A stretch of DNA of 64,000 bases from Streptomyces dioscori (GTDB taxonomy: Bacteria > Actinomycetota > Actinomycetes > Streptomycetales > Streptomycetaceae): assembly GCF_003024195.1 (NCBI RefSeq), contig NZ_KZ679042.1, positions 248,001 to 312,000 of the forward strand, written 5' to 3'. Below are positions 26,297 to 35,358 of this stretch, one piece after another. The notes under the pieces are model-generated. The model did not search any database. It was not told the origin of the DNA and saw only the letters and a program-made list of their open reading frames with translations. Position numbers and translations under genes: made by a program. Positions within the stretch are counted from its first letter, which is position 1; each line of letters starts with the position of its first letter.

Positions 26297-29200
26297 GTGG
26301 GTGGGGACGTGGATCTTCGATTACTGGGCTCGTTGGAACTGTGGGCCGACGGCCGTCATATCGAGCTGGGACAGCCCAGGCAGCGCATGGTCCTTGCGGC
26401 GCTGGCGGCCAACGCGGGCCGGCTGATGACCGTGGACGCCCTGGTGGACCGGGTCTGGGACGACACCCCTCCGGACACGGCCCGTTCGACGCTGTACTCC
26501 CATGTGAGCCGCGTCCGGCGCGTGCTGGACGACGCGGCGCGCGGCGAGGACGGGACGGCGGACCATCCGCCGCTCCAACTGGCCCGGGTATCAGGGGGTT
26601 ACCTTCTGCGGGCGGCGGACGACAGCATCGACCTCCTGCGATTCAGGGCGCTGGTGGGCCGGGCCCGTGGACTGCGTCCGGACGACGCCGAGTGCGGCCG
26701 GCTCCTGGCCGACGCCCTCGATCTGTGGCGGGGCTCCCCGCTGGCCGACCTGCCGGGTGCCTGGGCCGAGCGGACCCGGACGGCCTGGCTGAACGAGCGG
26801 CTGGAAGCCGCCCTGCAGTGGGCCCGGTCCGAGGCCGCGACGGGACACGCCTCGCAGGCGATCGGCCGGATCCGGGCCCTGTCCGACGAATTCCCCCTGG
26901 CCGAACCCCTCGCCGCCCTGCTCGTCAGATCCCTGGCCCAGGCCGGCCGGACCGCCGAGGCCCTGGACCACTACGCCGAGGTCCGCCGCCGGCTCGCCGA
27001 CGAACTGGGTTCGGTGCCCGGGGTGGAACTGCGCACGGCCTACAAGGAGGCGCTGCGCGACCGCCCCCTGCCCGGCACCGGCACGGAGCCGGGACCCGCT
27101 TCGGGCGGCACGCGGACAGCGCCCTCCCGGCCCGCGCAACTGCCCTTCGACGTACGGGCGTTCACGGGCCGTAAGGAACAACTGGACGAACTGTCCCAGC
27201 ACTTGCTCTCCAGCGGAGAAGGGACCGACGCCACCAACACGGTCGTGGTGTCCGCCGTGTCCGGCACCGCCGGAGTCGGCAAGACCGCCCTCGCCGTCCA
27301 CTGGTCCCACCGGGTGCGCGAGCAGTTCCCCGACGGCCAGCTCTACGCGGACCTGCGCGGCTACGACACCGACGAGCCGGTGTCCGCGGCCGACGTCCTC
27401 ACCGGGTTCCTCGTGGCCCTCGGAGTCCCGGGCCCCGAGATCCCGCTGCGTCCCGACGACCGCTCCGCCCGCTACCGCACCGAGCTGAGCGAACGCCGCA
27501 TGCTCGTCGTGCTCGACAACGCCTCGTCCAGCGAGCAGATACGCCCGCTGCTGCCCGGCGCGACCCGGTGCAGGACCGTCGTGACGAGCAGGGACGTCCT
27601 CAGCTCCCTGGTGTCCCTGCACGGCGCCCACCGGCTCGTCCTCGACGTGCTCCCCCCGGCGGACGCCGTACACCTGCTGAGCAGGCTCATCGGCCCCCGG
27701 GCCGCAGCCGAGCCCCAGGCCGCGGCCGTCCTAGCCGAGCAGTGCGGACGGCTGCCCCTCGCCCTGCGCATCGCGGCGGAGCTGGCACTCGCCCGTCCCG
27801 CGTCGCCCCTGAGCGCCCTCACCGCCGAACTGGACGACCGGCGCAGCCGGCTGGAGCTGCTGGACTCGGACGACGATCCCCGGGCGGCCGTACGCGCCGT
27901 CTTCTCCTGGTCCTACGACCGCCTGCCGCCGGAAGCCGCCGCCGCCTTCCGGCTGCTCGGACTGCACCCGGGACCCGATGTGGACGCGTACGCGGCGGCC
28001 GCCCTGTGCGGACGACCCGTCGACGAGACCCGGCGGACACTGGACCTGCTGGCCCGCAGCCATCTGATCCAGCCCACCCGCCCCGGCCGCTACGGCATGC
28101 ACGACCTGCTGCGGGTGTACGCGGCCTGGCAGGCCGAACGGCACGACGGGCCGGCCGACCGCGAGACGGCGCTCGACCGTCTGCTGACCCACTACCTCGC
28201 GGCGTCCTGCGCCGCCATGGACGTGCTGTTCCCGGCCGAGAGACATCTGCGGCCCCGGATCCCGGTCCCCCGGACCGAACTGCCGCCGTTTCCCGACGAG
28301 GCCCACGCCAAGGAGTGGCTGGCGGCCGAGCACGCCGTGCTCACGGCGGTCACCGCGACGGAGGCCGGGCGTGGCAGGGCCGAGCACGCCGTCGGCCTGT
28401 CCACCACCCTGCACCGCCACTTCGACAGCCGCGGGCTCTTCACCGACGCGCTCGTCATCCACGGCAACGCCCTGCGTGCGGCTCGCGCGGCGGGCGACCG
28501 GCGCGGCGAGGCCGAGGTACGCACCTGTCTGGGCACCACCCACCGGCGGCTGGCGCAGTACGACGAGGCGGTCCGGCACCATACGGAGTCACTCGCCCTG
28601 TGCCGGCGGATCGGGCTGCCGGTGACCGAGGCCCGCAACCTCACCAACCTCGGTGTCCTGCACGAACTGCGCGGACAGTACCGCGAGGCCGCGCAGCGGC
28701 ACGGCGAGGCGGTCGTCCTCTTCCGGAAGGTCGGGGACATCGGCGGCGAGGCCGACACGCTCAACAACCTCGGCATCGTGCACGAGCTGCTCGACGACTA
28801 CGAGACCTCGGCGGAACAGCACCGGCAGGCACTCGCCCTCTTCCGTTCCCTCGGTCACGCCTTCGGGGAGGCCAGCGCACTGGGCAATCTCGGCATCGTG
28901 CTCTCCCGCCTCGACCAGCACGCGACGGCGGCCGAGCACTTCGAGCAGGCCCTCGCCCTGTTCCGGCGGCTCGGCCACCGCGGGGGCGAGGCGCACGCCC
29001 TCAGCAATCTGGGTGACGCCCACCACCGTCTCGGCCACCACCAGGAGGCGGCCACCCGCCAGCGGGCGGCTCTCGCCCTGTTCCAGCGGACCGGGGAGCG
29101 GTACGGCGAGACGGGCAGCCTCAACGGTCTCGGCGAGGCCCTGCACGGCTCGGGGCAACCGGACGAGGCCGCGACCGCACACCGCGCGGCCCTCGCACTG

Positions 29201-29422
29201 GCCATGGAGATCGAGGAGAAGGAGGAGCAGGCCCGCGCCCACATCGGCCTGGCCCGCATCCACCAGGACAGCGACGACCTGGCGACGGCCCGAGGACACT
29301 GGCAGGACGCGCTCGCCCTGTACAGCGCCATCGGTTCACCGCGCGCCGCGGGCGTGAGCGAGTCGCTGGCCACCCTGGAGACACGGCAGCAGGAGGACAC
29401 GCACAGCCCCGACTGCGCCTGA
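26297..29422 (+). CDS. AfsR/SARP-family transcriptional regulator with NB-ARC and TPR domains
   Basis: Large regulator of 1041 aa. Residues 1-100 form the OmpR-like winged helix of SARPs (ELGQPRQRMVLAALAANAGRLMTVDALVDRVW). Residues 105-250 are the bacterial transcriptional activation domain. An NB-ARC ATPase follows, with the P-loop GTAGVGKTALAVHW at about residues 324-337 and kinase-2 RRMLVVLDNASS. The last 350 residues are TPR repeats (LTNLGVLHELRGQYREAAQ, LNNLGIVHELLDDYETSAE, LGNLGIVLSRLDQHATAAE). The domain order matches AfsR. Codon 9 (26321-26323) is TTA, so translation should require bldA tRNA. A GTG at 26309 is an alternative start and keeps the TTA. No biosynthetic cluster is adjacent; targets unknown. 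Confidence 0.93.
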   Translation: MGGDVDLRLLGSLELWADGRHIELGQPRQRMVLAALAANAGRLMTVDALVDRVWDDTPPDTARSTLYSHVSRVRRVLDDAARGEDGTADHPPLQLARVSGGYLLRAADDSIDLLRFRALVGRARGLRPDDAECGRLLADALDLWRGSPLADLPGAWAERTRTAWLNERLEAALQWARSEAATGHASQAIGRIRALSDEFPLAEPLAALLVRSLAQAGRTAEALDHYAEVRRRLADELGSVPGVELRTAYKEALRDRPLPGTGTEPGPASGGTRTAPSRPAQLPFDVRAFTGRKEQLDELSQHLLSSGEGTDATNTVVVSAVSGTAGVGKTALAVHWSHRVREQFPDGQLYADLRGYDTDEPVSAADVLTGFLVALGVPGPEIPLRPDDRSARYRTELSERRMLVVLDNASSSEQIRPLLPGATRCRTVVTSRDVLSSLVSLHGAHRLVLDVLPPADAVHLLSRLIGPRAAAEPQAAAVLAEQCGRLPLALRIAAELALARPASPLSALTAELDDRRSRLELLDSDDDPRAAVRAVFSWSYDRLPPEAAAAFRLLGLHPGPDVDAYAAAALCGRPVDETRRTLDLLARSHLIQPTRPGRYGMHDLLRVYAAWQAERHDGPADRETALDRLLTHYLAASCAAMDVLFPAERHLRPRIPVPRTELPPFPDEAHAKEWLAAEHAVLTAVTATEAGRGRAEHAVGLSTTLHRHFDSRGLFTDALVIHGNALRAARAAGDRRGEAEVRTCLGTTHRRLAQYDEAVRHHTESLALCRRIGLPVTEARNLTNLGVLHELRGQYREAAQRHGEAVVLFRKVGDIGGEADTLNNLGIVHELLDDYETSAEQHRQALALFRSLGHAFGEASALGNLGIVLSRLDQHATAAEHFEQALALFRRLGHRGGEAHALSNLGDAHHRLGHHQEAATRQRAALALFQRTGERYGETGSLNGLGEALHGSGQPDEAATAHRAALALAMEIEEKEEQARAHIGLARIHQDSDDLATARGHWQDALALYSAIGSPRAAGVSESLATLETRQQEDTHSPDCA

Positions 29423-29449
29423 GCCGGTGTCCGCCCTCTCCGTCGTCCG

Positions 29450-29478
29450 TTGACAGCGGAGAGGGTGCCTCCCACAAT
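29450..29478 (+). promoter_or_regulatory. Promoter-like TTGACA-N17-CACAAT before the dioxygenase gene
   Basis: TTGACA at 29450-29455 and CACAAT at 29473-29478 with a 17-bp spacer. The 13-mer CCGTTGACAGCGG around the -35 (29447-29459) also occurs at 25980-25992, upstream of the SARP gene. Confidence 0.5.
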
Positions 29479-29561
29479 GATCAGCATGACCTGGCACTGT
29501 TGCGACGCGATGACGGGGCCTCTGCGCGCCCCGAATCGGACCGGGTGCGAACGCTCCGGTC

Positions 29562-29575
29562 GATAACCGGTTATC
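29562..29575. promoter_or_regulatory. 14-bp perfect palindrome GATAACCGGTTATC
   Basis: Sits 125 bp before the TauD-like start, downstream of the TTGACA promoter candidate, in an AT-rich patch. Likely an operator for an unidentified dimeric regulator. Confidence 0.55.
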
Positions 29576-29700
29576 TGCTTCACCGCCGAACCGAGCCGTA
29601 CCACTCTCGCCGCGCCGCAGTCCGGTCGTGCTGGTCATCTCCTCACGTCCCGTGCCTGCCGCCCGACGGCCATCGAGCCATGCGAACGAGGAGCATCTTC

Positions 29701-30642
29701 ATGACGGTCACCATTCCGCAGACGGACGTGCCGCCGCTGCGCGCGGCACACGTGCCGACGGGCGGTATCTACGAGGGCGCCCGTGAGCTGCGGCGCCTGC
29801 CCGAGGGCGTGCCCGACCGCCCCTACGGCCTCTTCGAGCTGATACCGCAGGGGAGCACGATCGGGGCCGAGATCCGAGGTCTCGACCTGTCCCGCCCGGT
29901 GGGCCCCGCCCTGCGCGAGGAGCTCAACCGGGCCCTGCTGGAGTGGAAGGTGCTCTTCTTCCGCGCCCAGCACCTCACGTCCGAGCAGCAGAGCGGCTTC
30001 GCCCGCAACTGGGGTGAGCTGGAGACCAATCCCCTGCTCGCCCGCGGCTCCAGCGCCGACGTGGTGCGCTTCGACAAGGGGGCCGGCGCCACACCGACCT
30101 TCGAGAACGTGTGGCACGCGGACGTCACCTTCCGGGAGCGGCCCGCGCTCGGTGCGGTGCTCCAGCTGCGTGAGGTGCCGCCCTTCGGCGGAGACACCAT
30201 GTGGGCGGACATGGCCGCCGCGTACGACAACCTGTCGCCGGAGGTGAAGGACCGGATCGACGGGGCCACCGCCGTGCACGACTTCATCCCCGGCTTCGCG
30301 CGCTTCTACGGGCCCGAGCGGCTCGCCCCGTTCCAGGACGCCTTCCCGCCGGTGGAGCACCCGGTCGTGCGCACGCATCCGGAGACGGGCAGGAAGCTGC
30401 TGTTCGTCAACACGTCCTTCACCACCCGTATCACCGGCCTCGCCCGCGAGGAGAGCGATCAGCTGCTGCGCCACCTCGTACAGCAGGCGCATGTTCCGGA
30501 GTACCAGGTGCGCTTCCGCTGGCAGGCCGGGGACGTGGCCTTCTGGGACAACCGGGCCACCCAGCACTACGCGGTGAACGACTACGGCTCGCACCGCCGC
30601 GTGGCGGAACGCGTCGCCATCGCCGGCGACCGGCCGTACTGA
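29701..30642 (+). CDS. TauD/TfdA-family Fe(II)/2-oxoglutarate dioxygenase
   Basis: Non-heme iron, 2-oxoglutarate-dependent dioxygenase of 313 aa. The metal-binding facial triad is visible as His-x-Asp in VWHADVTF and the distal His in RATQHYAVNDYG; the Arg that binds 2-oxoglutarate is in RRVAERVAI. The fold matches taurine/alkylsulfate dioxygenases, and the sequence GIYEGARELRRLPEGVPDRP before the core resembles Streptomyces members of unknown substrate. GAGGAG seven bases before the ATG supports the start. It is monocistronic, ended by a strong stem-loop. The SARP gene just upstream could regulate it. Confidence 0.88.
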   Translation: MTVTIPQTDVPPLRAAHVPTGGIYEGARELRRLPEGVPDRPYGLFELIPQGSTIGAEIRGLDLSRPVGPALREELNRALLEWKVLFFRAQHLTSEQQSGFARNWGELETNPLLARGSSADVVRFDKGAGATPTFENVWHADVTFRERPALGAVLQLREVPPFGGDTMWADMAAAYDNLSPEVKDRIDGATAVHDFIPGFARFYGPERLAPFQDAFPPVEHPVVRTHPETGRKLLFVNTSFTTRITGLAREESDQLLRHLVQQAHVPEYQVRFRWQAGDVAFWDNRATQHYAVNDYGSHRRVAERVAIAGDRPY

Positions 30643-30673
30643 GGCGGGAGGCCGCCCGCGGCGACCACGTCAC

Positions 30674-30706
30674 CCGGCCCCTGGACGAGAACGGTCCAGG
30701 GGCCGG
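30674..30706 (+). terminator. Stem-loop terminator after the dioxygenase gene
   Basis: CCGGCCCCTGGAC (30674-30686) and GTCCAGGGGCCGG (30694-30706) form a perfect 13-bp stem with a 7-base loop, 31 bp after the stop codon. No U-tract, as usual in Streptomyces. Confidence 0.8.
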
Positions 30707-30729
30707 AGGTGTGTCTCTTCCCCACTGTT

Positions 30730-30802
30730 CTTGTCATGCACCTGTACAGATCTTCGGTGTCGTGCTGTCATGCCAACCATCACCCTTTCCAACGTTGTAC
30801 AG
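30730..30802 (+). promoter_or_regulatory. Shared upstream control module, copy 1 (before GH2-AbfB gene)
   Basis: Four blocks match those at 44825-44896: CTTGTCAT (30730), CTGTACAG (30742), CGTGCTGTCATGCC (30761) and the identical 18-mer CTTTCCAACGTTGTACAG (30785-30802). Offsets from the first block are 12, 31 and 55 bp here, against 12, 31 and 54 in the other copy. The 18-mer contains the palindrome CAACGTTG with a central CG, as in LacI-type operators. Confidence 0.8.
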
Positions 30803-30873
30803 GCTGGGACGGCGAGCCGCCAGCCTTCTCTCCGTACGTGTACGTCCTTGCCCCCGACACCCAAGGAGTCACG

Positions 30874-33240
30874 ATGCGCAGCACCACCCCGGCCCCGCGC
30901 CCCTGGACGGTCTGGCTGAGACAGCGGGCGAGGCGGATCACCACCGTGCTCGCCACCCTCGCGCTGGTCTGCACGGCCGCCCTGACCGCCACGGGCACCG
31001 TGCAGGCCGCACCGGCCGCGTGGACACCCAAGCCCTCCCCCATGACCACCCCGTGGACCAACCAGGTCTCGGTCGACAATCCGCTGCCGGAGTATCCGCG
31101 CCCGCAGCTCACCCGGCCCGACTGGGCCAATCTCAACGGCATCTGGGACTTCGCGGTCACCTCGGCGGACGCGGGCCAGCCCGCGTCGTTCCCCGAGCAG
31201 ATCCGGGTGCCGTTCGTCGCCGAGTCGGCGCTGTCCGGGATCCAGCGCAAGATCACCCAGAACGACAAGCTCTGGTACAAGCGCACCTTCACGGTCCCGG
31301 CGGGCTGGAACGGCCGCCGCGTCCAGCTCAACTTCGGTGCCAGCGACTGGCGTACGACGGTCTGGGTGAACGGCAGCCAGGCCGGCGGCACGCACAGCGG
31401 GGGCTACGACTCCTTCTCGTACGACATCACCTCTCTGCTCAACGGCGGCACCAACACGATCGTCGTGTCCGTCTGGGACCCCAGCCAGACGGGCATCGGG
31501 GCGGTCGGCAAGCAGCGCATCAACGACGTGGCCCCGCACCCCGGGGGCGGGATCTTCTACACCGCGGCCTCCGGCATCTGGCAGACGGTCTGGCTGGAGC
31601 CGACGGCGGCGGCACACGTCACGCGCCTCGACATGGTGCCCGACCTCACGAACAACACCCTCAAGGTCACCGTCAGGGGTGACGGTGTCTCCGGGCAGAG
31701 CGCCCGGGTGACCGTGTCCTCCGGCTCGACCACGGTGGGCACCGCGACCGGCGCGGTCGGCAGCACGATCACCGTGGCGATCCCGAATCCGCATCTGTGG
31801 ACCCCCGAGGATCCGTTCCTGTACGACGTGAAGGCCGATCTGCTCTCCGGTTCGACGGTCGTCGACTCCGTGGGCAGCTACAGCGGGATGCGTTCCGTGG
31901 GGATCGCACGGGTCGACGGCGTCCTGCGTCCCGTCCTCAACGGCAAGTTCGTCTTCCAGACCGGCACGCTCGACCAGGGCTACTGGCCGGACGGCATCTA
32001 CACCGCACCGACCGACGACGCCCTCAAGTACGACCTGCAGAAGCACAAGGACCTCGGCTTCAACATGGTGCGCAAGCACATCAAGGTCGAGCCGCAGCGC
32101 TGGTTCTACTGGGCGGACAGGCTCGGGCTGCTGGTCTGGCAGGACATGCCCGCGATGGACACCCGCACCCCCGACAGCGCGGCCCGCACCCAGTGGGAGG
32201 CCGAGTACGACCGGATCATCGACCAGCACCGCAGCTCACCGTCGCTGGTGATGTGGGTCGACCAGAACGAGGGCTGGGGGCAGTACGACCAGGCCCGTAT
32301 CGCCGACCATGTGAAGGCGTACGACCCCTCGCGGCTGGTGAACAACATGAGCGGTATCAACTGCTGCGGCGCGGTCGACGGCGGCAACGGCGACGTCCTG
32401 GACCATCACGTCTACGTCGGGCCCGGGACGACCGTGCCCAGTGCCACCCGCGCCGCCGTCCTCGGTGAGTACGGCGGTCTGGGCTTCAAGGTCGCCGGTC
32501 ACGAGTGGTATCCGGGCGGCGGCTTCAGTTACGAGGACCAGGCGGACCAGGCCCATCTCAACAACCGCTTCGTGGGGCTCCTCGACGCGCTGCGCGAGGT
32601 GCGGATGCCCGCCGGACTGTCGGCCTCCGTCTACACGGAGATCACCGACGTGGAGAACGAGGCGAACGGGCTCCTCACCTACGACCGGCAGGTCGTCAAG
32701 GTGGACGCGGCCCGTGTGCAGGCCGCCAACCGCGCCCTCATCGACGCCTCGCGCGCCGCGCCCTCCCCCGTCACCCTGCCCACGAACCAGTACAGGTCCC
32801 TGCGGGTGACCACCCCCGGCTACACGAACCGCTATCTGCGGCACCGCGACGGGGCCGCCTACACCGATGTGGTCGACGCGAACAGCGCCGCCCTGCTCAA
32901 GAGCGACGCCACCTGGAAGGTCGTACCGGGACTCGCCAACAGCGCCTGCTACTCGTTCGAGTCGCGCAACTACCCCGGCCAGTATCTGCGGCACCGTGAG
33001 TACCGCGTCTACAAGGAGTCGGGCAGCGGAGCCGTGTTCCAGGCCGACGCGACCTTCTGTGCCGTGCGCGGCGCGAACGGCGCCGTCCGGCTGTCCGCGT
33101 CCAACTTCCCCGAGCAGTATCTGCGGCACTACAACGCCGAGTTGTGGCTGGCCACACCGGGCGGCTCCCACGCCTGGGACAACCCCGCCTCCTTCACCGA
33201 GGACACCACCTGGGCCGTCGACGCACCCTGGGCCCCCTGA
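30874..33240 (+). CDS. Secreted GH2 glycosidase with AbfB (CBM42) domain
   Basis: Secreted enzyme of 788 aa. The signal peptide (ITTVLATLALVCTAALTATGTVQA) follows a Trp- and Arg-containing N-terminus; cleavage is probably after QAAPAA. GH2 sugar-binding and Ig-like domains span about residues 70-340, then the TIM barrel. The acid/base Glu is in MWVDQNEGWGQ and the probable nucleophile Glu in VYTEITDVENEANG. Residues about 640-785 form an AbfB/CBM42 beta-trefoil (three copies of a YLRH-centred repeat), a module that binds arabinofuranose side chains. Start at 30874 has AAGGAG upstream. The substrate is probably an arabinose-decorated plant glycan. It shares its upstream module with the GH127-like gene at 44987. 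Confidence 0.88.
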   Translation: MRSTTPAPRPWTVWLRQRARRITTVLATLALVCTAALTATGTVQAAPAAWTPKPSPMTTPWTNQVSVDNPLPEYPRPQLTRPDWANLNGIWDFAVTSADAGQPASFPEQIRVPFVAESALSGIQRKITQNDKLWYKRTFTVPAGWNGRRVQLNFGASDWRTTVWVNGSQAGGTHSGGYDSFSYDITSLLNGGTNTIVVSVWDPSQTGIGAVGKQRINDVAPHPGGGIFYTAASGIWQTVWLEPTAAAHVTRLDMVPDLTNNTLKVTVRGDGVSGQSARVTVSSGSTTVGTATGAVGSTITVAIPNPHLWTPEDPFLYDVKADLLSGSTVVDSVGSYSGMRSVGIARVDGVLRPVLNGKFVFQTGTLDQGYWPDGIYTAPTDDALKYDLQKHKDLGFNMVRKHIKVEPQRWFYWADRLGLLVWQDMPAMDTRTPDSAARTQWEAEYDRIIDQHRSSPSLVMWVDQNEGWGQYDQARIADHVKAYDPSRLVNNMSGINCCGAVDGGNGDVLDHHVYVGPGTTVPSATRAAVLGEYGGLGFKVAGHEWYPGGGFSYEDQADQAHLNNRFVGLLDALREVRMPAGLSASVYTEITDVENEANGLLTYDRQVVKVDAARVQAANRALIDASRAAPSPVTLPTNQYRSLRVTTPGYTNRYLRHRDGAAYTDVVDANSAALLKSDATWKVVPGLANSACYSFESRNYPGQYLRHREYRVYKESGSGAVFQADATFCAVRGANGAVRLSASNFPEQYLRHYNAELWLATPGGSHAWDNPASFTEDTTWAVDAPWAP

Positions 33241-33247
33241 CCGCGCG

Positions 33248-33283
33248 CGAGGGACGGTGACCGCTTCCGGCCACCGTCCCTCG
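33248..33283. terminator. Bidirectional stem-loop terminator
   Basis: CGAGGGACGGTG (33248-33259) pairs perfectly with CACCGTCCCTCG (33272-33283) over 12 bp. It lies between the convergent GH2 and GH16-like genes and can serve both. Confidence 0.82.
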
Positions 33284-33295
33284 CTCCGCCCGCGC

Positions 33296-33982
33296 TCACG
33301 AGTCCGATTCGGCCGCCCGGTGCGGTGGCGCGGCCGGACGGCGCACGGTCAGACTCTCGACGGCGTACGACATCTCCTTGGTCCCGGCTTCGGGACGCGG
33401 GTGGTAACGCCCGGCGCTCACCGAGAGGTTGACGATGAGGTGGGCGTGCCAGTTCTTCCCCACCCCGCGCCGGTCGGCGAAGATCTGTGTGCCGTTGAGC
33501 CACCAGATCACCGAGCGGGCGCCGAACTCCACCCGCAGGTCGACATGGCCGCCGGGGCGCACGGCCTCGTCGTGGTGGTAGAGATGCCCGCCGCGCACAT
33601 GGTTGGAGAACTCCAGCAGATCGGGGTTGTCCGGGTGGTACTCGAACACGTCGATCTCCTGGCCCCCGTCCCGCCAGGTCCAGATGGCCGGCCAGGCTCC
33701 GGTCTCGGTGGGCAGACGTACGCGTGTCTCCAGTACGTCCCCCGCACGCAGGAGGAAGTCGTCCTCGCTCCCCTCGGTGGTCAGCAGGCCCGCGTTCCAC
33801 AGGCCGTCCTTGCGGCGGGTGGCGCGGAACGTGCCGGTACGGGAGTACGCCGGGTCGGAGACCAGGTGGTCCAGTTTGTTGTCGGTCGGATTGACCGGAC
33901 CGCCCTCGGGATAGGCCCAGGAGCGGCCGGCCACCCACTGCCTTCGCGAACTGAAATCGGCTGTGAAGACGACGTCGGACAC
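33296..33982 (-). CDS. GH16-like concanavalin-type glycosidase
   Basis: Protein of 228 aa with a concanavalin A-like beta-jelly-roll. GGQEIDVFEYHPDN contains the GH16 catalytic signature E-I-D-x-F-E, with Glu nucleophile and acid/base four residues apart; WPAIWTW precedes it as in beta-glucanases. I placed the start at the GTG at 33982, which has AAGGAG seven bases upstream. This start gives no signal peptide, unlike most GH16 enzymes; the longer frame to 34084 does not supply one either. It may act on internalised or released oligosaccharides, or leave the cell by another route. Confidence 0.72.
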   Translation of the reverse strand: MSDVVFTADFSSRRQWVAGRSWAYPEGGPVNPTDNKLDHLVSDPAYSRTGTFRATRRKDGLWNAGLLTTEGSEDDFLLRAGDVLETRVRLPTETGAWPAIWTWRDGGQEIDVFEYHPDNPDLLEFSNHVRGGHLYHHDEAVRPGGHVDLRVEFGARSVIWWLNGTQIFADRRGVGKNWHAHLIVNLSVSAGRYHPRPEAGTKEMSYAVESLTVRRPAAPPHRAAESDS

Positions 33983-34123
33983 AGTCCGGCTCCTTGCGGT
34001 GGAGGAACAGGGACACCTGCGCGCAGTCCGTTTCTCCCCGGCCGGCCGGCGCTCATGCGCCGACCGGTCCCACCCGCCGTGCAAACAACCCGCCCGGGTG
34101 AACTCCCGGACCGGGCAGGGGTT

Positions 34124-34151
34124 ACCGGGCGGACAAGGGCTGCCGCCCGGT
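34124..34151 (-). terminator. Stem-loop after the receiver-PP2C gene
   Basis: ACCGGGCGG (34124-34132) pairs with CCGCCCGGT (34143-34151), directly beyond the stop codon of the receiver-phosphatase gene on the minus strand. Confidence 0.6.
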
Positions 34152-34152
34152 C

Positions 34153-35358
34153 TCAGGGGCGGGCGGGCCGGCTGCCCCAGTCGAGGCGGAGCACGGCCAG
34201 GTCGTCGGAGTGCCGGCCGGCGTTCAGCGCATGGGTCTCCTTGATGAGGAGGTCGACATGGGCGGCCGGGTCCGCCGCAGGCAGCTTCCCTATCAGCGCG
34301 AGCAGCCCTTCGACGCCGAGCCGCTCCTCCTTCGTCCCGTTGTGCCCTTCGGTGAGGCCGTCGGTGTAGAGGGTGAGCGCGCCGGTGGCCGGGAGCGGGA
34401 CGACCGTGGAGGGCCAGCTGTGGACGCCGGGGAAGATACCCAGCGCGATGCCGTGCGCGGCGGTCACCTCCCAGGTCCCCTCAGGTGCGGTGAGGAGGGG
34501 TTCGTGGTGCCCGGCGAGGTGGAGGGTCGCGGTGGCGGCCTCCTGGTCGAGGGTGAGCAGGGTGCAGGTCGCGAACAGCTGCTGGCTGCCGCGTTCGGCC
34601 ATGAGGATGCGTTCCATCAGGTGCAGCAGGTCGTCCCCGCGGTGCCCGCCGAGGACGAGGGAGCGCCAGGCGATGCGCAGGCAGACACCGAGTGCGGCGG
34701 CGTCGGGGCCGTGACCGCTGACGTCTCCTACGACGGCGTGCAGCAGCCCGTCGTCCCCTTCGACCACATCGAGGAAGTCCCCGCCGAGCAGGGCCATCGT
34801 GGCGCCCGGCAGATAGCGGGACGTCACTCTGACCGTGGACGTGTCGAGGATCGGCTGCGGCAGCAGACCGCGTTCAAGACGGGCGTTCTCCTCCGCCCGC
34901 AGCTGCGCGGCCTGGGCCGCGGCGCTCGCACGTTCGGTCTGGCTCCGGTAGACGGCGTAGCGCAGCGTCCGCTGCAGGAGGTCGGCCTCGACCTTTCCCT
35001 TGACGAGGTAGTCCTGTGCTCCGGCCGCCATGGCGTCGGTGCCCGCCCGGTCCTCGGACAGCCCGGTCAGGACGATCACCGCGGTGTGCGGGGCGAACCC
35101 GCGGACGGCCGTGACCGCGTCGATGCCCGACACGTCGGGCAGGTGCAGATCGAGGAAGATGCAGTCGATCGAGTGGGCGGCCAGCTCGGCGCGGGCCTCG
35201 GCCAGCGTGGTCCGGACGGTCAGCTCGAACCCCAGCCCCGTGTCGTGCAGGAGTTCCTCGACGAGCAGCGCGTCGCCCGGATCGTCCTCGATCAGGAGTA
35301 TGCGGTACATCGGCTTGTCGGAGGCCGCGCCCGGGGCGGCCGTCGTGGGTCCGGTCAT
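34153..35358 (-). CDS. Response regulator-PP2C (SpoIIE/RsbU-type) phosphatase
   Basis: Cytoplasmic fusion of 401 aa. Residues 18-135 are a CheY-like receiver (RILLIEDDPGDALL; phospho-acceptor Asp in IFLDLHLPD; conserved Lys in YLVKGK). Residues about 180-395 are a PP2C-type serine phosphatase (GGDFLDVVEGDDG, VGDVSGHGPDAAALG, LYTDGLTEG, SDDLAVLRL). Such proteins dephosphorylate anti-sigma-factor antagonists and thereby switch sigma-B-type stress responses. The ATG overlaps the histidine-kinase stop (ATGA), so the kinase is its likely phosphodonor. Confidence 0.93.
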   Translation of the reverse strand: MTGPTTAAPGAASDKPMYRILLIEDDPGDALLVEELLHDTGLGFELTVRTTLAEARAELAAHSIDCIFLDLHLPDVSGIDAVTAVRGFAPHTAVIVLTGLSEDRAGTDAMAAGAQDYLVKGKVEADLLQRTLRYAVYRSQTERASAAAQAAQLRAEENARLERGLLPQPILDTSTVRVTSRYLPGATMALLGGDFLDVVEGDDGLLHAVVGDVSGHGPDAAALGVCLRIAWRSLVLGGHRGDDLLHLMERILMAERGSQQLFATCTLLTLDQEAATATLHLAGHHEPLLTAPEGTWEVTAAHGIALGIFPGVHSWPSTVVPLPATGALTLYTDGLTEGHNGTKEERLGVEGLLALIGKLPAADPAAHVDLLIKETHALNAGRHSDDLAVLRLDWGSRPARP

